A DNA stretch of 64,000 bases from Macrobrachium rosenbergii (Eukaryota; Arthropoda; Malacostraca; Decapoda; Palaemonidae), in contig NC_089756.1 of assembly GCF_040412425.1 (NCBI RefSeq), positions 2,913,998 to 2,977,997 of the forward strand, read 5' to 3'. Shown here piece after piece: positions 1 to 12,600 of the stretch (position 1 is its first letter; each line of letters begins with the position of its first letter). The notes below the pieces were generated by a model, which saw only the letters and a list, made by a program, of their open reading frames with translations, was not told the DNA's origin and ran no database searches. A program made the position numbers and the translations under genes.

Positions 1-751
1 CACCGTTTTATATTAGCCGTTACATAAAGTTTTATATATATAAAAAATGTGTGCAATTTCATGTAGAATACAACAAAAAATAACTCATGGTTGTAGCTTT
101 TATCAGTTTTGAAATATTTTCATATAAATCACGATAAGTGCCAAGATTTCAACCTTCGGTCAACTTTGACTTGACCGAAATGGTCGAAAAATACAATTGT
201 AAGCTAAAACTATTATATTCAAGTAATATTCAATCATTTACTTTCATTTTGCAGCAGACGGGAAGTCTCTAGCACAATATTTCGATTTATGGTGAATTTT
301 TGAAAAAAACTTTTTTTTACGTCCGCTCGTTACGAATTCATGCATCATTTTGTGATAATATTTTCTCTGTGTTGCTTTGATCGTTTTACAATTTGTTATA
401 TACCAAAATCATTGCAATTTAATGAACAATACAATGAAAATAACTCCTTAGCTTTAACCGTTGTGCTCGCAGCGTGATTTGTATACAATTATATATGAAA
501 ATTTTTTTTGCACTGTCTTATATTCCAATATTTATATATGATAATGATATTTTTTTTCATTTCTGATGGCTGCATACTAAATTTCAGGCATTGAGAGAAA
601 AAGGAGCCAAGAATGAACTCTTAATCTTAAAAACTAAGTGTGCTGTGGTTTTTAAAAAAAAAACTTTCTTTCCTCTTCGGGGCTAACTCTCAGACTCCGC
701 CGGCATACGGCAGACACTTTTGTAAATAGAGGCTCGGCGTTTAAGGGTTTA
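1..751 (+). mobile_element. TTAA-family repeat (family A), cut by window start
   Basis: This is the right-hand part of the same element seen whole at 4220-5681: a tandem-unit tail, then the unique right end with tgtaaatagaggctcggcgt and the terminal ttaaggg. The target site at the right edge reads TTTA (748-751) rather than TTAA, a single change. The left end lies before the window. No coding potential is evident. Confidence 0.8.
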
Positions 752-2023
752 TTTCTGGGTGCACATATTTACAGAAATGATACAGTACAATAGTGCTGTA
801 ATGAATTAGTGCCAACACATGAAAGAAGAAAGCTGCTGAAGGGTCATGGCATCCTTTATTTTTTCAAAGCAGTTTGGTTGTTAATTGGTCATACAGTACA
901 GTACTGTATTTGCTTGACCCATGGAAAGTAGCATATACAGTAAACTTGTTACACTTTTCGGCCTGGCTTTCTGATAAGCAGCAAAATCTGTTAGGTGACA
1001 AAGACTCAAATTATGACATGCACTTGAACATTGTCAAGTATCTCTCTGCTAACAGTAATTACACATAGTTTCTAGCTTAATCCAAACTGTAGTTTACACT
1101 TAGAATTCATTTAAAAGATTTACCTGAAAGTGTACCACATTTGACAAGTGTAGCAAAAACCATCATAATAATTTAGCTGATATGTACAGAATTATGATAA
1201 GGTGACATTGAGTAAGATGAGGCGTTACTGTATTTGATAAATATGGAAACTTAATGTTATGCATTACTCTTATAATTTAAAAGCAACAGCAAATGACATC
1301 TCAGACCTTAATCTCTTAAAGAGATTATGTTGGAAGCATAAATATTTCCTGTTTTTCCATTTTTCAAACTTCAGTACTAGGTAGTAGAAGTAATGTGAGT
1401 AAAGTAATCAGCGGTTAATTGATGTAGAAAAGGGCACTGTCAAGGTAAAGCAATAGGTTCAGATAAACAGGTGCTCAGCCAGGTGTTCAGAAAATTATAA
1501 ATGTTACCTAATAACTTCATAAAATGAGGCTGTGGTCAGAAGGACAAGTATCAGGGTTACTTAGTCATGGCAGCTTTTCTACAGATTTTCACAAATTTTA
1601 TTTTCATTGAAGGAGAGAGAGAGAAAGAGCAGTTTTTCTGTTCTAGTTTTATTACTGTGAGGAAAATTTTTTAGATATATAAAAATTAATAATTTTCTGC
1701 AAAACACGATTTTCCTCCTGTTTTATGTCATGAAATATATTTGTATGCCTTATTTTTTAGTGAACTTAATATTAGAAGTATGTACCTTGTACTCTGAGAG
1801 TGTAACTCTTGTTCTATGCAGCAACTTCTGCAACTGTTGGTGAAAGGTTGTTTTTACATAAACTCTTGTTAGTCAGTCTCTTTATATTTCTGAAAACATG
1901 CAGCATTTGTACTTAGTCCTTATTTTGCTCAAGTTGTCTTGCTGTGCACCAGCCAAGTTAGTATAGTACATTACATATTTTAGTGTTACATAATGTATAT
2001 GTTTTAATTTCTCTTTATCCCAG
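752..2023 (+). other. Noncoding, probably EDEM1 intron
   Basis: AT-rich sequence without recognisable exon or repeat structure apart from a short (GA)n near 1613. It ends in the acceptor of exon A. A 64-codon open stretch at 874-1068 has no recognisable similarity and is not annotated. Confidence 0.5.
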
Positions 2024-2195
2024 GCTTCTAGGGGCCTTATTATCTGCTCATCTCCTTATTTTGGATGAGAGTCAGCCTTTTGGAAATCTAGAGCCAGACT
2101 GGTATGATGGGGAGCTATTGGAAATGGCATCAGATCTGGCTTCCAGGTTCTTACCTGCCTTTGATAACTCAAAAACAGGTCTTCCACACCCAAGG
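2024..2195 (+). CDS. EDEM1: EDEM1-like exon A (GH47 N-terminal part)
   Basis: The exon follows a pyrimidine-rich acceptor (tatcccag) and ends at a gtaag donor. Its first base completes a codon from an upstream exon, and it ends in phase 0. The peptide begins [12 protein letters not shown], includes the segment [20 protein letters not shown] and ends GLPHPR. This is the EDEM segment just after the conserved FEATIR stretch that holds the first GH47 catalytic glutamate, so that residue lies outside the window. No ATG start belongs here: upstream in-frame sequence is intron. Confidence 0.9.
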
Positions 2196-3408
2196 GTAAG
2201 GCTTATTTTTATAGAACTGATTTCCAGTGGGTATGTTTTCTTGTTTGTTTCTTCTCATTTATTAAAGCTACAGAAATGAGGCTTTTCATGTTACTTGGCA
2301 CAAGAAGTTATGTTTTCTTGTCTGGATATCCAGATTTTCCAGTGTAGAATTCTTGCTACAGCTTTCTTCCTCATGATGGTTGGAGTCGTCCACCATTTAT
2401 TTCATGTTTATGTTTAGAGCTGATTGACATTAATGCTGTTAAGTAACAGAAAGCCATGTTTTGAACTGGCAAATCTATATTTAGGTGTCAATTCCAGCTT
2501 ATTGTTAACTGATTATGTTATACTGTTTAGCGTTTCTTCCTCTGGGAGAATGTTCATGCTTGTGGCAAAGAAGTCCACCAAGATTGCTCTTGCAGGAAAG
2601 GATTTTTGCTCTTGAATTTGTTTAAGATTTTAAAATGCTTGTGACTGACAGTGCACTAAGGAAGTTGACAGAATGAACATAGCTAATGAAGTGTATGTCT
2701 ACTCCATAATTTCATTTCCAAGAAAGAATGAATATTTCCGCTAGTTAATTGAGCTGTGCTTCTGCTTGAATGTTTTTCTTGCCAAAGATGGCAGTAAAGA
2801 AATGAAATTTTTTTCAGACAGCCTTATATGCTAGGAAACATTTCATTGATTATTTTTTATGTCCTTGTATCAAGAAAAAATTTAAATGACAGGGAAATTA
2901 TGTGGTTGATGGCTTTTAGGCATACAAGAACATGCAATATTTTAACTGATAATTAATGTCTTTGATACAGTTACAGTAATACAAAATCCAGAGGATTTAG
3001 GTTTTAGTCAATACTGTAATCCTTTTGCTTTTTTCAACTTAAAACATTTGTGTGTTAAAATAACTGACTGTGTGACAAATTATTTAGTGCAGTAAAATGA
3101 ACTTGTCTGTTAATTTCTGGAACACATGTTAAGAGCATTTGTAAGTTTCAAATGATTTTTTGTTTTGTATCTTTTTGTAAGAGGTGGATGTGAGCAAAAG
3201 TCAACTCCTTTCGCTTGCTGCTATGTGTGGTGAATAATCATAGGAGGCAGCTTTTAATTGATAGGTAATTTTGATATTTTTCTTCATGAGGCAGTATGGA
3301 GTAATTTTGATGAACCAATAGGTTTATCTAGTTGTTTTGTGTATATTTAATGTACATTTTCTCTTACTGAAAGCGAAGACTACAAGGGCATATTCAAATT
3401 ATGCATAG
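2196..3408 (+). other. EDEM1 intron between exons A and B
   Basis: A 1213-bp GT-AG intron, AT-rich. I see no repeat or RNA gene in it. Confidence 0.75.
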
Positions 3409-3592
3409 GTGAATTTACGGGAAGGTGTACCTAAAGGCAGCCGGACAGACACTTGCACAGCCGGTGCAGGATCCTTGTTGGTCGAATTTGGAATACTAAG
3501 CCGTCTCATTGGTGATCCAGTCTATGAGATGTCTGCCAGGAGAGCAAATAAGGTGCTGTGGAAGTTGAGAAATGCACAAACTGGCTTATTAG
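3409..3592 (+). CDS. EDEM1: EDEM1-like exon B
   Basis: The exon starts after ag at 3407-3408 in phase 0 ([10 protein letters not shown]) and ends before a gtatgt donor with one base of a split glycine codon. It contains [19 protein letters not shown], a strongly conserved EDEM/GH47 stretch, followed by a helix typical of the alpha/alpha toroid and ending AQTGLLG. The short insert around KGSRTD sits where EDEM1 proteins vary. Read-through past 3592 soon meets intron sequence, which supports the donor. Confidence 0.92.
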
Positions 3593-4219
3593 GTATGTTC
3601 ACAAGTAATGTAACACTGTTGTTAAAAGCTGAAAATTCATGCAAAGCTTTTGCTCTTCTATTTAATAATAATGTTTGGCTATGCATTAGTTGTTTTATAT
3701 GTGATTCACTGAAATAGAAAATAAACTTTTTCAAAGTATTGTATGAAGAAAAGAAGACTGTGAAAGGTTATTTATAAAAAATTATTAACCAGACCTTTAA
3801 GTCCTATTTCTTTATTCATTTAGGATTGGCACAGAGATTGCTTTTATTTGAGTTGAAAAATTAAAAATGAAATGACGATATCAAAGAAGTTGGATAGACA
3901 GTAATGGAGGTTCTTGATGGAGCCACTTCAGACCTGAGTTTTGTTGCTTGCAGCTATTTATTTTCATATTTTCCCTTCTCTCTCCCCCCACATAGTTATC
4001 CAACTTAAAATAAATAGTTTTATATCGTAAATATAGCACCTTCAGCTATGTAGGCATTACACTACTGTAATCATATTGGAGACTGGAAATAAAATGATTT
4101 AGGTAAGCCAACATCCATTTTTGGGCCTGGGAGAATCTGTTGATGATAGGTAAATATATGAAATTCAAAAAATGTTTATATGTTGTGAAGTCTGACAACA
4201 AAGAAGTTAGAAAAGATCA
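3593..4219 (+). other. EDEM1 intron B-C, part before the inserted repeat
   Basis: Unique-looking AT-rich intron sequence. The rest of this intron is the family A element at 4220-5681 and a further 314 bp up to exon C, with nothing recognisable. Confidence 0.7.
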
Positions 4220-5681
4220 TTAACCCTTAAACGCCGACTGGACATATCGTACGTCGACTAAAATTGTCTGTCAGGTGCCGAGTGGACGTACCGTACGTCG
4301 ACTACAAAAAATTTCAACCTTCGGTCAACTTTGACTTCACGGAAATGGTCGAAAAATGCAATTGTAAGCTAAAACTCCTACATCCTAGTAATATTCAATC
4401 ATTTACCTTCATTTTGCAACAAATTGGAAGTCTCTAGCACAATATTTTGATTTATGGTGAAGTTTTGAAACACTTTTTTCCTTACGCCCGCGTGGTAACT
4501 CGGCCGAAAATTTCAGAAATTCTTTCGTCATTTTGTTGTAATTTTTGCACCGTTTTATGTTAGTTGTTACATAAAGTTTTATATATGAAAATGTGCGCAA
4601 TTTCATGTAAAATACAACAAAAAACAACCCATGGTTGTAGCTTTTATCAGTTTTGAAAAAATTTTCATATAAATCACGATAAATAGAAAAATTTCAACCT
4701 TCGGTCAACTTTGACTCGACCGAAATGGTCGAAAAACGCAATTGTAAGCTAAAACTCTTACATTCTAGTAATATTCAATCATTTACCTTCATTTTGCAAC
4801 AAATTGGAAGTCTCTAGCACAATATTTCGATTTATGGTGAATCTTTGAAAAAAACTTTTTCCTTACGTCCGCACGGTAACTCGGCCGAACATCTCAGAAA
4901 TTCTTTCGTCACTTTGTCGTAATGTTTGCACCGTTTTTCTAATAGCTGTTACATAAAGTTTTATATATGAAAATGTGCACAATTTCATGTAGAATACAAC
5001 AAAAAATAACTCATGGTTGTAGCTTTTATCAGTCTTGAAATATTTTCATATAAATCATGATAAATAGAAAAAATTCTACCTTCGGTCAACTTTAACTAGA
5101 CTGAAATGGTCGAAAACTGTAATTGTAAGCTAAAACACTTACAGTCTAGTAATATTCAATCAATTACCTTCATTTTGTAACAAACAGGAAGTCTCTAGCA
5201 CAATATTTAGATTTATGGTGAATTTTTTGAAAAAACTTCTTTTACGTCCGCATGTTACAAATTCATGCATCATTTTGTGATAATATTTTCTCTGTGTTGC
5301 TTTGATCGTTTTACAATTTGTTATATACCAAAATCATTTCAATTTAGTGTATAATACAAAGAAAAAAAATAACTCATTAGCTTTAACCGTTTTGCTCACA
5401 GCGCGATTTGTATACAATTATATATGAAATTTTCTTTTCGCGCTGTCATATATTTCAATATTTATATATGATAATGATATTTTGTTTATTTCTGATGGTT
5501 GCATACTAACCTTCAGGCAATGACAAAAAAGGGAGCCAAAAATGAACTCTTAATCTTGAAAACTAAGCGTGCTGTGATTTTTTGAAAAAAACTTTTTTTT
5601 TCCGCTTCGGCGCTAACTCCCGAACGCTGCCGGCATATAGCAGACACTTTTGTAAATAGAGGCTCGGCGTTTAAGGGTTAA
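4220..5681 (+). mobile_element. TTAA-flanked nonautonomous element, family A, 3 tandem units
   Basis: The element is flanked by TTAA (4220-4223 and 5678-5681). Its inverted termini read CCCTTAAACGCCGA inward from each side, which is the layout of piggyBac-type MITEs. The left subterminal part repeats a gtacgtcgac motif. The core has three tandem units of about 380 bp, starting near 4315, 4696 and 5076, each opening with an ACCTTCGGTCAACTTTGAC-like motif. A unique right portion follows. No transposase is present. Placement in piggyBac-like elements is inferred from TTAA plus the CCCTTAA terminus; no helper element is in the window. Confidence 0.8.
4409..4627 (-). other. Recurrent ~66-codon open frame in family A unit
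   Basis: One tandem unit holds an open frame of 72 codons whose peptide (core TFSYIKLYVTTNIKRCKNY) recurs in other family A copies at 16708-16908 and 17079-17288 (minus) and 51791-51991 (plus), always on the same strand relative to the element. I do not recognise the peptide. Recurrence may simply reflect recent duplication, so this is not called a gene. Confidence 0.3.
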
Positions 5682-5995
5682 CTGTTTGTACTGCACTGCA
5701 TAATCAGCTGTAAAAACTTTGCATTATAAGTATTTATGATCTTTTCTTTTTTACTAATTAGCAATTTATTTTTCAGCTATTTTTCTGTATTTATTATTTA
5801 CTTTCATATTCTCAAACTGTGCTTAAAGAGTCAGTCACTATATAAGGATTTTTTTCTAGAGCGTCTTTGGGAACCAACCTCATGGAGGTTTAGTTTTAGA
5901 TTTTGTACAATTTTAATGAAAAAAATCTATCAATAAATGGTCTAGACTTGTAAGGAGGAAGTGGATGTATGCTGATTTCTTATCACTTCCCATAG

Positions 5996-6170
5996 GCAAT
6001 GTGGTTGATGTTAACACTGGCAAGTGGATGGGGGAACTGAGCGGAGTTGGAGCTGGCCTCGACAGTTACTTTGAATATTTGCTCAAAAGTTACATATTGT
6101 TTGGAGATCCTGAAGATTATGTCATGTTTAACAAAACTTACACACTTGCTAAGCAGTACATGAGGAGAGG
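5996..6170 (+). CDS. EDEM1: EDEM1-like exon C with GAGLDSY motif
   Basis: The exon begins after cccatag and completes the split glycine codon left by exon B. It ends at a strong gtaagt donor with two bases of a glycine codon. The product is GNVVDVNTGKWMGELSG, then GAGLDSYFEYLLK. In GH47 enzymes the Asp of this DSYYEYLLK-type motif is one of the acidic catalytic residues, and it is intact. The next intron, about 17 kb, is the one most loaded with mobile elements. Confidence 0.93.
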
Positions 6171-6189
6171 GTAAGTTTATAAGTAATTT

Positions 6190-7930
6190 ACCCTACTTAT
6201 TATTATTATTCAGTAGATGAAACCTATTCATTTGGAACAAGCCCACAGGGGCCATTGACTTGAAATTCAAGCTTCCAAAGAAGATGGTGTTCAATAGGAA
6301 GAAATAAGAGGAAGTAAAGGGAAATACTTAAAGAAGAGATACCACTTATTAAAAAAAATAAATAAATAGATAAAAATGTATTAAAATGCAAGAAGAATAG
6401 TATTAGGGTAGTAATGCATTGCATTTTTGCTTGAATTTTCGAAGTTCTAATTGCACGACATCCTGTGGAGGCTGTTCCACAGTCCAATGGTGTGAGGACT
6501 AAAGGACCTCGGGAACTGAGAAGTTCGACAGCGAGCCACATTTACTACATATTGGTGCTGCTGTTCAGCGAATCTGGTTGCTCTCAGCAGATAAAGGGGA
6601 TCAGGGATCAATTGTGAAATTGAAAGATCTCTGTTGAACTACAACACATGAAAAAGTGACAAACAAGAGACCATCCGTCAATGGTCCAAGTCATAATAAA
6701 ACTATTAGGAAACAGAAACCTACCACCACAAACCATTCTATCTAAAAGCGATAAATCTCTGGCAGAAGCAGACATCCACACCAGAGAACAGTATTCCAGT
6801 AAAGAAGTACAAATGACCTAAAACAGGTTGCATTGATTTTATCACTGCTATAAATATATGAGGCCTTACGAACAATACCTAACTTTCGTGTGGTATTTGC
6901 TGAAACTTTCATTAGATGTTTCTCAAAAGTTAGATGTGAGTCAGAAGTTACATCTGGAATAGTTGAAGATTCAGACTCATTCAGCAAAGCTCCATCCACA
7001 TGAAGGGGAGGATGGGGTGGGAAATCTGTTCGAGATCTGCTAATCAATAGTGTTTTCATTTTACTGGAGTTCAGCCTCATACCCCAGAGACTACTATTCC
7101 CAGATTTTGGTCCATTTCTCATAAGTGGAGACTCTGAAACCCACAAGTGTTGTTTCATCAGCATACTTAATAATCTTGTTTTCCAGGCCAACAAGCATAT
7201 CACTTGTATGCACTAAAAATAACAGTGGACCAAGAACACTGCCCTATGGAACTCCAGACACAGTAGGTCATGGTTCACTAAAGATCCTGTAAACAGCAAG
7301 TCGCTGCTGCCTACCTGTAAGGATATATTGAAGTAATCCTAAAACATATCCACCTAGATTCTAAAGTTTATAAGCAAGTGCCTTGTGAGTTACTAAATCG
7401 AAACCAGTATTAAAATATATTTGAATTACTCTGCACTCAAAACCCTAATCAAGTTTCCCTTGCAAATAGCATGACAGATCTAAAAGAGCATCGCAAGTAC
7501 CTAACTGCTTCCTATATGCACACTGACTATCAGCTAACAATCCTTTAGATTCCACATTCTTATATAGCAACTTTGGAGAGCACAGGGAGAATAGAGACTG
7601 GCCTGTAGTTACTGCAGTCTGCAGATATGCCACTCTTTGGAACAGGCACTGTATTAGTAAGATTGTGCTCATCCACAAAGATACTATGTTGACATAAAAA
7701 TCTGTAGAATCTAGTAATATTGGGAGACAACACACTAGAAACTTTTTTAAAAAACAAAGGGAAGGAACCATCAGGATCTTCCCCACCCCGGCTATCAAGA
7801 TTATCCAGAATTTTCTTAACATCCTTGGAGGGAAATGCAAATTTTGTAAGAATCTTGGACACAGGTCAGTGTTCATTATGGGAAACTTATGAATTTCATT
7901 ACAGTAATATTTAAAATATACGTAACACAA
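6190..7930 (-). mobile_element. 5'-truncated LINE (non-LTR retrotransposon) relic
   Basis: On the minus strand, decayed frames carry reverse-transcriptase pieces. Near 7560-7700 the peptide has a PVPKSGISADCSNYRPVSIL-type motif, the start of a LINE RT. Near 6750-6900 there is a KLGIVRKASYIYSS...CFRSFV stretch typical of the LINE RT C-terminal part. The 3' end is a simple (TTA)n run at about 6194-6211, read as (TAA)n on the element strand. There is no endonuclease domain upstream of the RT, so the copy is 5'-truncated, as LINEs usually are. The frames are broken by many shifts. The clade is uncertain (jockey/CR1-like order). Confidence 0.75.
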
Positions 7931-8361
7931 GCTTTAAAAAGATTATCAACTTGCAAAGCAACCCAATTTCAGCATAATGTGTGAAAATGAAAACAGAAGA
8001 CAATAGAATAGGAAATAAAAAGAAAATGTTAACAAAGTTCTCTCTTTATGTCAATAATTATTGCCTCTTGTTTTTTCAAGTTATAAGACTAATCACTAAA
8101 GAAAGTGAAGTTATAGGTGAAAGGATTGAAAGTTAATTCTTGAGTTTAGAAAGCATAGGGCCACTTTTCAAGGTAATGTCATTGCCATTATTCAATATTT
8201 TCAGAGTTGTGACTTGTAAAATAGAATACAGGTAAGTCCAGACTAACTTTTCAATTTTATTGAGGATGAGAAAGACAGGAATGGTCTCCTGAAATTTGGG
8301 AGTAATTGTGCAAGGATAGATAACAACCACCGGGAACGTAAGTGCCTCGGAAAACCAGCCC
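7931..8361. other. Intronic sequence, no feature seen
   Basis: About 430 bp of AT-rich sequence between the LINE relic and the left end of the first DIRS element. No repeat or coding signal is recognised. Confidence 0.5.
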
Positions 8362-8544
8362 CTGAAATGAAGATTTTATATAAGTAACTTACCAAATAAT
8401 TACATAGCTATAGTTTCTACTTTACGCGGCAGCTCAAAATTCGAAATTCGCGGTAGCGCTCTTTTGTTTTGAGTGTAGGTATGTTGCCCCGCCCACTTTG
8501 GGGGAAGAATAGGTACAACTTAGCTAAGGAGCTCAATTCGTTTC
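8362..8544 (+). repeat. Left inverted terminal repeat of DIRS element 1
   Basis: It starts with ctgaaatga and is the reverse complement, with moderate divergence, of 14331-14526. Shared blocks include the accaaataattaca segment, tagtttctactttacgcggc, and the segment around gtaggtatgttgcccc. Confidence 0.9.
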
Positions 8545-8759
8545 TGCCGGTTAATGACTGAACACCAGTTATTAGCAGCTCTCGTTTTCGTTTTCACCGA
8601 ATGTCGGAGAATGTCTTTGGTGAAGTACTCTTTTGTTGGTAGCGCAGCTATTAGCTTAGCTAGTTTTTTGGATAATTTGATTGGTACTTATTCATTTGGA
8701 ATTCTTGAAATTTATGTCTGACTCTAGTTTATCCAGCTTTAGACTGCAGCAAAGGCTGC

Positions 8760-10919
8760 AAAACTAGACTCATGGTTAAATACAACCAACATGCAGTTTG
8801 TTGTACTTGAGGGAACAAATTTGTTCTCCTGAATTGACTTGTGACGAATGGAAAGACTGGGATCAGGGTAAATGGAAAACTTTACAGTCTCATTTAGACA
8901 AATTGAAAAGAGACAGAATTAGGAAAGCCACAGCTAGGGCTGAAGCAAAGGCTTCTGCTAGTAAGCCATTCTTCAAGGGAAGATATTGATGATTTACCTA
9001 TCCCTTCGATGCCTGTGACAGCCTTTTCTCCCATTTCCAGCCCTCCAGCTTTTCCCGTCACTCCTGTACATAATTCTTATTCTGCTGAACCCAATGCCAT
9101 TGCCAGCTTAGAAGCACGGGTAGACCAGAAATTTAATTTACGTGTAAATACGGTGTCCCAAATTGGGAATTCTGTGAAGGTCCTAATGGACAAATTTAAT
9201 AGTGTTGCTCCTAGACCAAGGTCCCTGCTAATTCCCCTTGCAAACATGGGAGGAAGCAAACTGACAGTCCAAGGGAGGTCGGCGGGGTTTGCCCATGAGC
9301 AGTCGTCGCCTCATCCGAACCCGTTGTCCACCGATCCCAGGCCGCGGACGAATACCGTTGGAAAGGTATTAGATTAAATACTCACACTCTTTCTTCAAGT
9401 GGATCAGACTCGCCCAAATCTAAGAGACGTAGTGACCGTTTCTCGCTTCTATCTAGACCACTGAAAAGGTTAGGCCCTTCTATGGACTCCGATTCTCCCC
9501 CGCCTTGTAAGCGAGCAGTTGAGAGAGATCATAGCTCTCTCCCGTCTTGTAGTTTCTGGGTGTCACCGACAAGAGATTCTCGCTCTCTTTCTCGCGCAAG
9601 AAAATGCCCAGGCAATGTTCGTAAACACCAGTTCACAGATGGCTCAGGATCCGACCTTTCACCTTCAGAGCGCCCAAAGTTCGAGCGCCCAAGATCCGAG
9701 CGCCTATCATCATATGAGCGCACACCTTCGTCTGAGCGCCCATCACCTGGGCACACTGCTCCAGCCTTACCTGTTCGGGAACACCCAACTTCCAAGACGG
9801 AAGAGCCCGTGTTGGACCACTCGGAGCGGGAACAGCAGTCTTCAGAGTGCCCATTATTGCCGAACCAAGCGTCCACGGACAGGGCATTTGCTTCAAAGGA
9901 GTCTCTGTCTGCTTCTACAGCGGGTGGGTGCATATCATCCATGCGCCCAGTCGCGGTGGCGCATCTTCAATCAACCCCTCTTCTAATGCAGTCTTGACCT
10001 CTCATCAAGAATTTCCTTCAGTCTCTATAGACCCTTCTTTGGCGCCGCTTCAACTCCGGCTTGACAAAGTGTTGAGCCTTCTTGAGAAACCAACTCCAGC
10101 GGTACAGGACTCCGTAGAATCTCCAGGACCTCCCGTTTTGTCCGCCGAAGAACCTGTAGAAGAGGAACAGCCCACCTCTCATTACTCGGCTTTACTCAGG
10201 TTTTTCCTGGTCTGCTACCCGTCGTGCTTCTCCCCAGTCGTTCCTTTATCGCCGGGTTCAGCCTACCTCTGCATGCGTCAACCTCCAGGTACCACCAGAC
10301 TTCCGCGTCTGGTGTTGTCTTCACCTTCGAAGAAAGCTTTCGGCTGTATGGATGCCTGGCTTGCAGAGAAGAGGAAAGTCAGGAAGGTGGTTTTCTGTTC
10401 ACCTCCTTCGTGCTTAGTAAGACAGAAGTATCTGTCTTATGCAACAGGAGAAGCTCCGTCCTTGGGAGGTGCTGCCCCCTCTCAAGGAGACTTCTCCAGT
10501 ATAATTGATGCTTCTTGTGGTTCGGCCTTCGCTTCAGCCAGAATTCTTTTTTCATCCTCAGAATTGGACCACCTTCTCAAAGATATTTTTAAAGTATTTG
10601 AGATTTTTAGTTTCTTAGACTGGACTATAGGAGCCTTGATTAAGAAAATAGAAGACTGTGCGTCACTGCAAGAAAACTTCGCATCGGACTGGCTGGGTGT
10701 TTTGGGGTGCGCAGATAGAACTGTTAGAGATGGAGCAGTAGAGCTAGCTACCATCTGTACAACGGGAGTACTCAAGAAGCAAGATTTGTGGTGCTCGTTT
10801 GCAGCTAAAGGTGTCACTCCATCAGAACGTTCCTCGCTTCTATTTGCTCCTTTAGTCAAAGATATCCTATTTCCGCAAGACATCGTAGATTGGATTTCCG
10901 TCGATCTTCAGAAGAAGTA
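8760..10919 (+). pseudogene. DIRS ORF1 (gag-like), frameshifted
   Basis: Open stretches in changing frames: about 8798-8989, 9009-9377, 9482-9997 and 9847-10920. The start resembles DIRS ORF1 proteins, with CDEWKDW followed by a basic helix (KLKRDRIRKATAR). The middle is rich in Ser/Pro/Glu/Arg with repeated SERP/SERPSS units (9650-9760). The last 350 codons (9847-10920) remain open and look like the structural gag domain, ending near VDWISVDLQKK. A frameshift lies near 8980. Assignment rests on position before the RT and on resemblance to other DIRS ORF1 proteins. Confidence 0.75.
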
Positions 10920-11123
10920 AACCCAAGACCTCATCACCCAATCGACCAAGAGATCGAATTTTCTGCAAGAACAACGTCTACTGCAACTACTAGGACGTCG
11001 TCATCCCTGCAACAACATCCCTTTCGAGGAGGTAGAGGCTGTCTACAGCCCCGTCCAAGAACCAACCTTCGAACCTCCAAACCATCTAGAAAACCATTCA
11101 TCAAGTCCAACATTAGAAAATGA

Positions 11124-12600
11124 GACTTCTATCCTCCGTGTCCCAGTGGGAGCAAGACTGTCACATTTCTGGCCAGCATGGGAGAAGAGAAATGTGGAAC
11201 CGTGGGTGCTGAAAGTTTTAAGAGAAGGTTATACAATCCCCTTCGAGGAAAAACCTCCATTAGTAACCTCTCCAATCAACTTAGCAGCCTACTCAGTAGA
11301 CTCAGAGAAGTTTTCAGCCTTATCCTGGGAAGTTTCAGCCCTTCTGGAAAAGAGAGCAGTGGAAATAGTAGGGAATGTAAACTCAGGGGATTTTACAACC
11401 GTCTCTTCGTGGTTCCCAAATTATCGGGAGGATGGAGACTTGTCCTGGACGTCAGTGCCCTGAACCGCTTCGTTCAAACAATGAAATTCAGAATGGAGAC
11501 GAATCAGTCAGTTTTGTCGGCCATCCATCTGGGAGACTGGATGGTCACGATGGACATGCAAGATGCTTACTTCCATATTCCAATTCATCTGGACTCCAGG
11601 AAGTATCTAAGATTCATGTTCCAGGACAGAGTCTTCCAGTTTCGGGCACTCTGTTTCGGACTATCCACGGCCCCTCAAGTTTTCACCCAGGTACTCGCGC
11701 CCCTTACGAAGTGGCTTCATCTTCTAGGGATGAACATTTCTCTGTACCTGGACGACTGGCTCCTACGCTCCCCCTCGAATTATCAATGCACGGAGGACTT
11801 ACGGAAAACGCTTCGTCTCGCCCAAGAATTAGGACTTTTGATAAATTTCAAGAAGTCCCAATTAGTTCCCACTCAGTCTATTCTGTATTTGGGGATAGTG
11901 ATAGAATCTCGGAGTTTTCTGGCTTTTCCATCCCAACAAAGAATACTTTCTTGTCGAAGGAAAGTCCAGGACTTTGTGACTCGCAGCTCCTGACTCAGCC
12001 AACGAATGGATGAGTCTTCTCGGAACTCTCTCACCCATCGAGAAGTTCGTTCCATTGGGCAGGCTGCATTCAAGAGCACTTCAATTCTACCTCAAAGCCA
12101 ATTGGAACAGGAAGTCATTCCCGGACTCGTTCAACATCACTCCCCAGATAAAAGAGGACCTCAGATGGTGGTTGGCAAAAGACAGATTTTCGGCAGGAAG
12201 GTCTCTAGCTCCAACGAACCCCGACCTAACGTTATTCTCCAACGCTTCGGATCTGGGTTGGGGAGCCCTCCTCAACAACATGGAAGTATCAGGAACTTGG
12301 TCTCCTTCCGAGAGAAATCTCCACATCAACGTGAAGGAACTAAAAGCAGTTCATCTTGCACTTCTACATTTTGCAACGATAACCTACCACAAAACAGTAG
12401 CGGTGCATTCGGACAGCATGACCGCCCTAGCATATACCAAGAACCAAGGAGGGACCCATTCTTTTACACTCAACGAAGCGACAAAGGAAATTCTTCTTTG
12501 GGCAAGGAACAACGAAACTCACTTAGTGACTCGATTCATTCACGGCAAATTGAACATCCTGGCGGATGAATTGAGTTGAGGAAAACAGGTCCTACCGATG
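11124..12600 (+). pseudogene. DIRS reverse transcriptase/RNase H, broken
   Basis: The RT region opens at about 11146 (VPVGARLSHFWPAWE), shifts frame near 11385, then runs 11390-11993 with SGGWRLVLDVSALNRF, VTMDMQDAYFHIPIH, LCFGLSTAPQVFTQVL and the catalytic YLDDWLL (YLDD codons at 11744-11755). A second shift near 11990-12010 leads into RNase H (12010-12579), with SDLGWGALLN, the HINVKELKAVHLAL acidic motif, VHSDSMTALAY and HGKLNILADELS. A TGA at 12577-12579 ends that frame where related elements continue. The catalytic residues I can see are intact, so decay seems to be by indels. Confidence 0.88.

Noticed and set aside
874..1068. 64-codon ATG frame upstream of exon A as an EDEM1 5' exon
   Set aside because: No EDEM N-terminal motif, no fitting splice sites or phase.
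9529..9942. 137-codon minus-strand frame opposite DIRS ORF1
   Set aside because: Shadow of the Ser/Arg/Glu-rich ORF1; no domain or context supports it.
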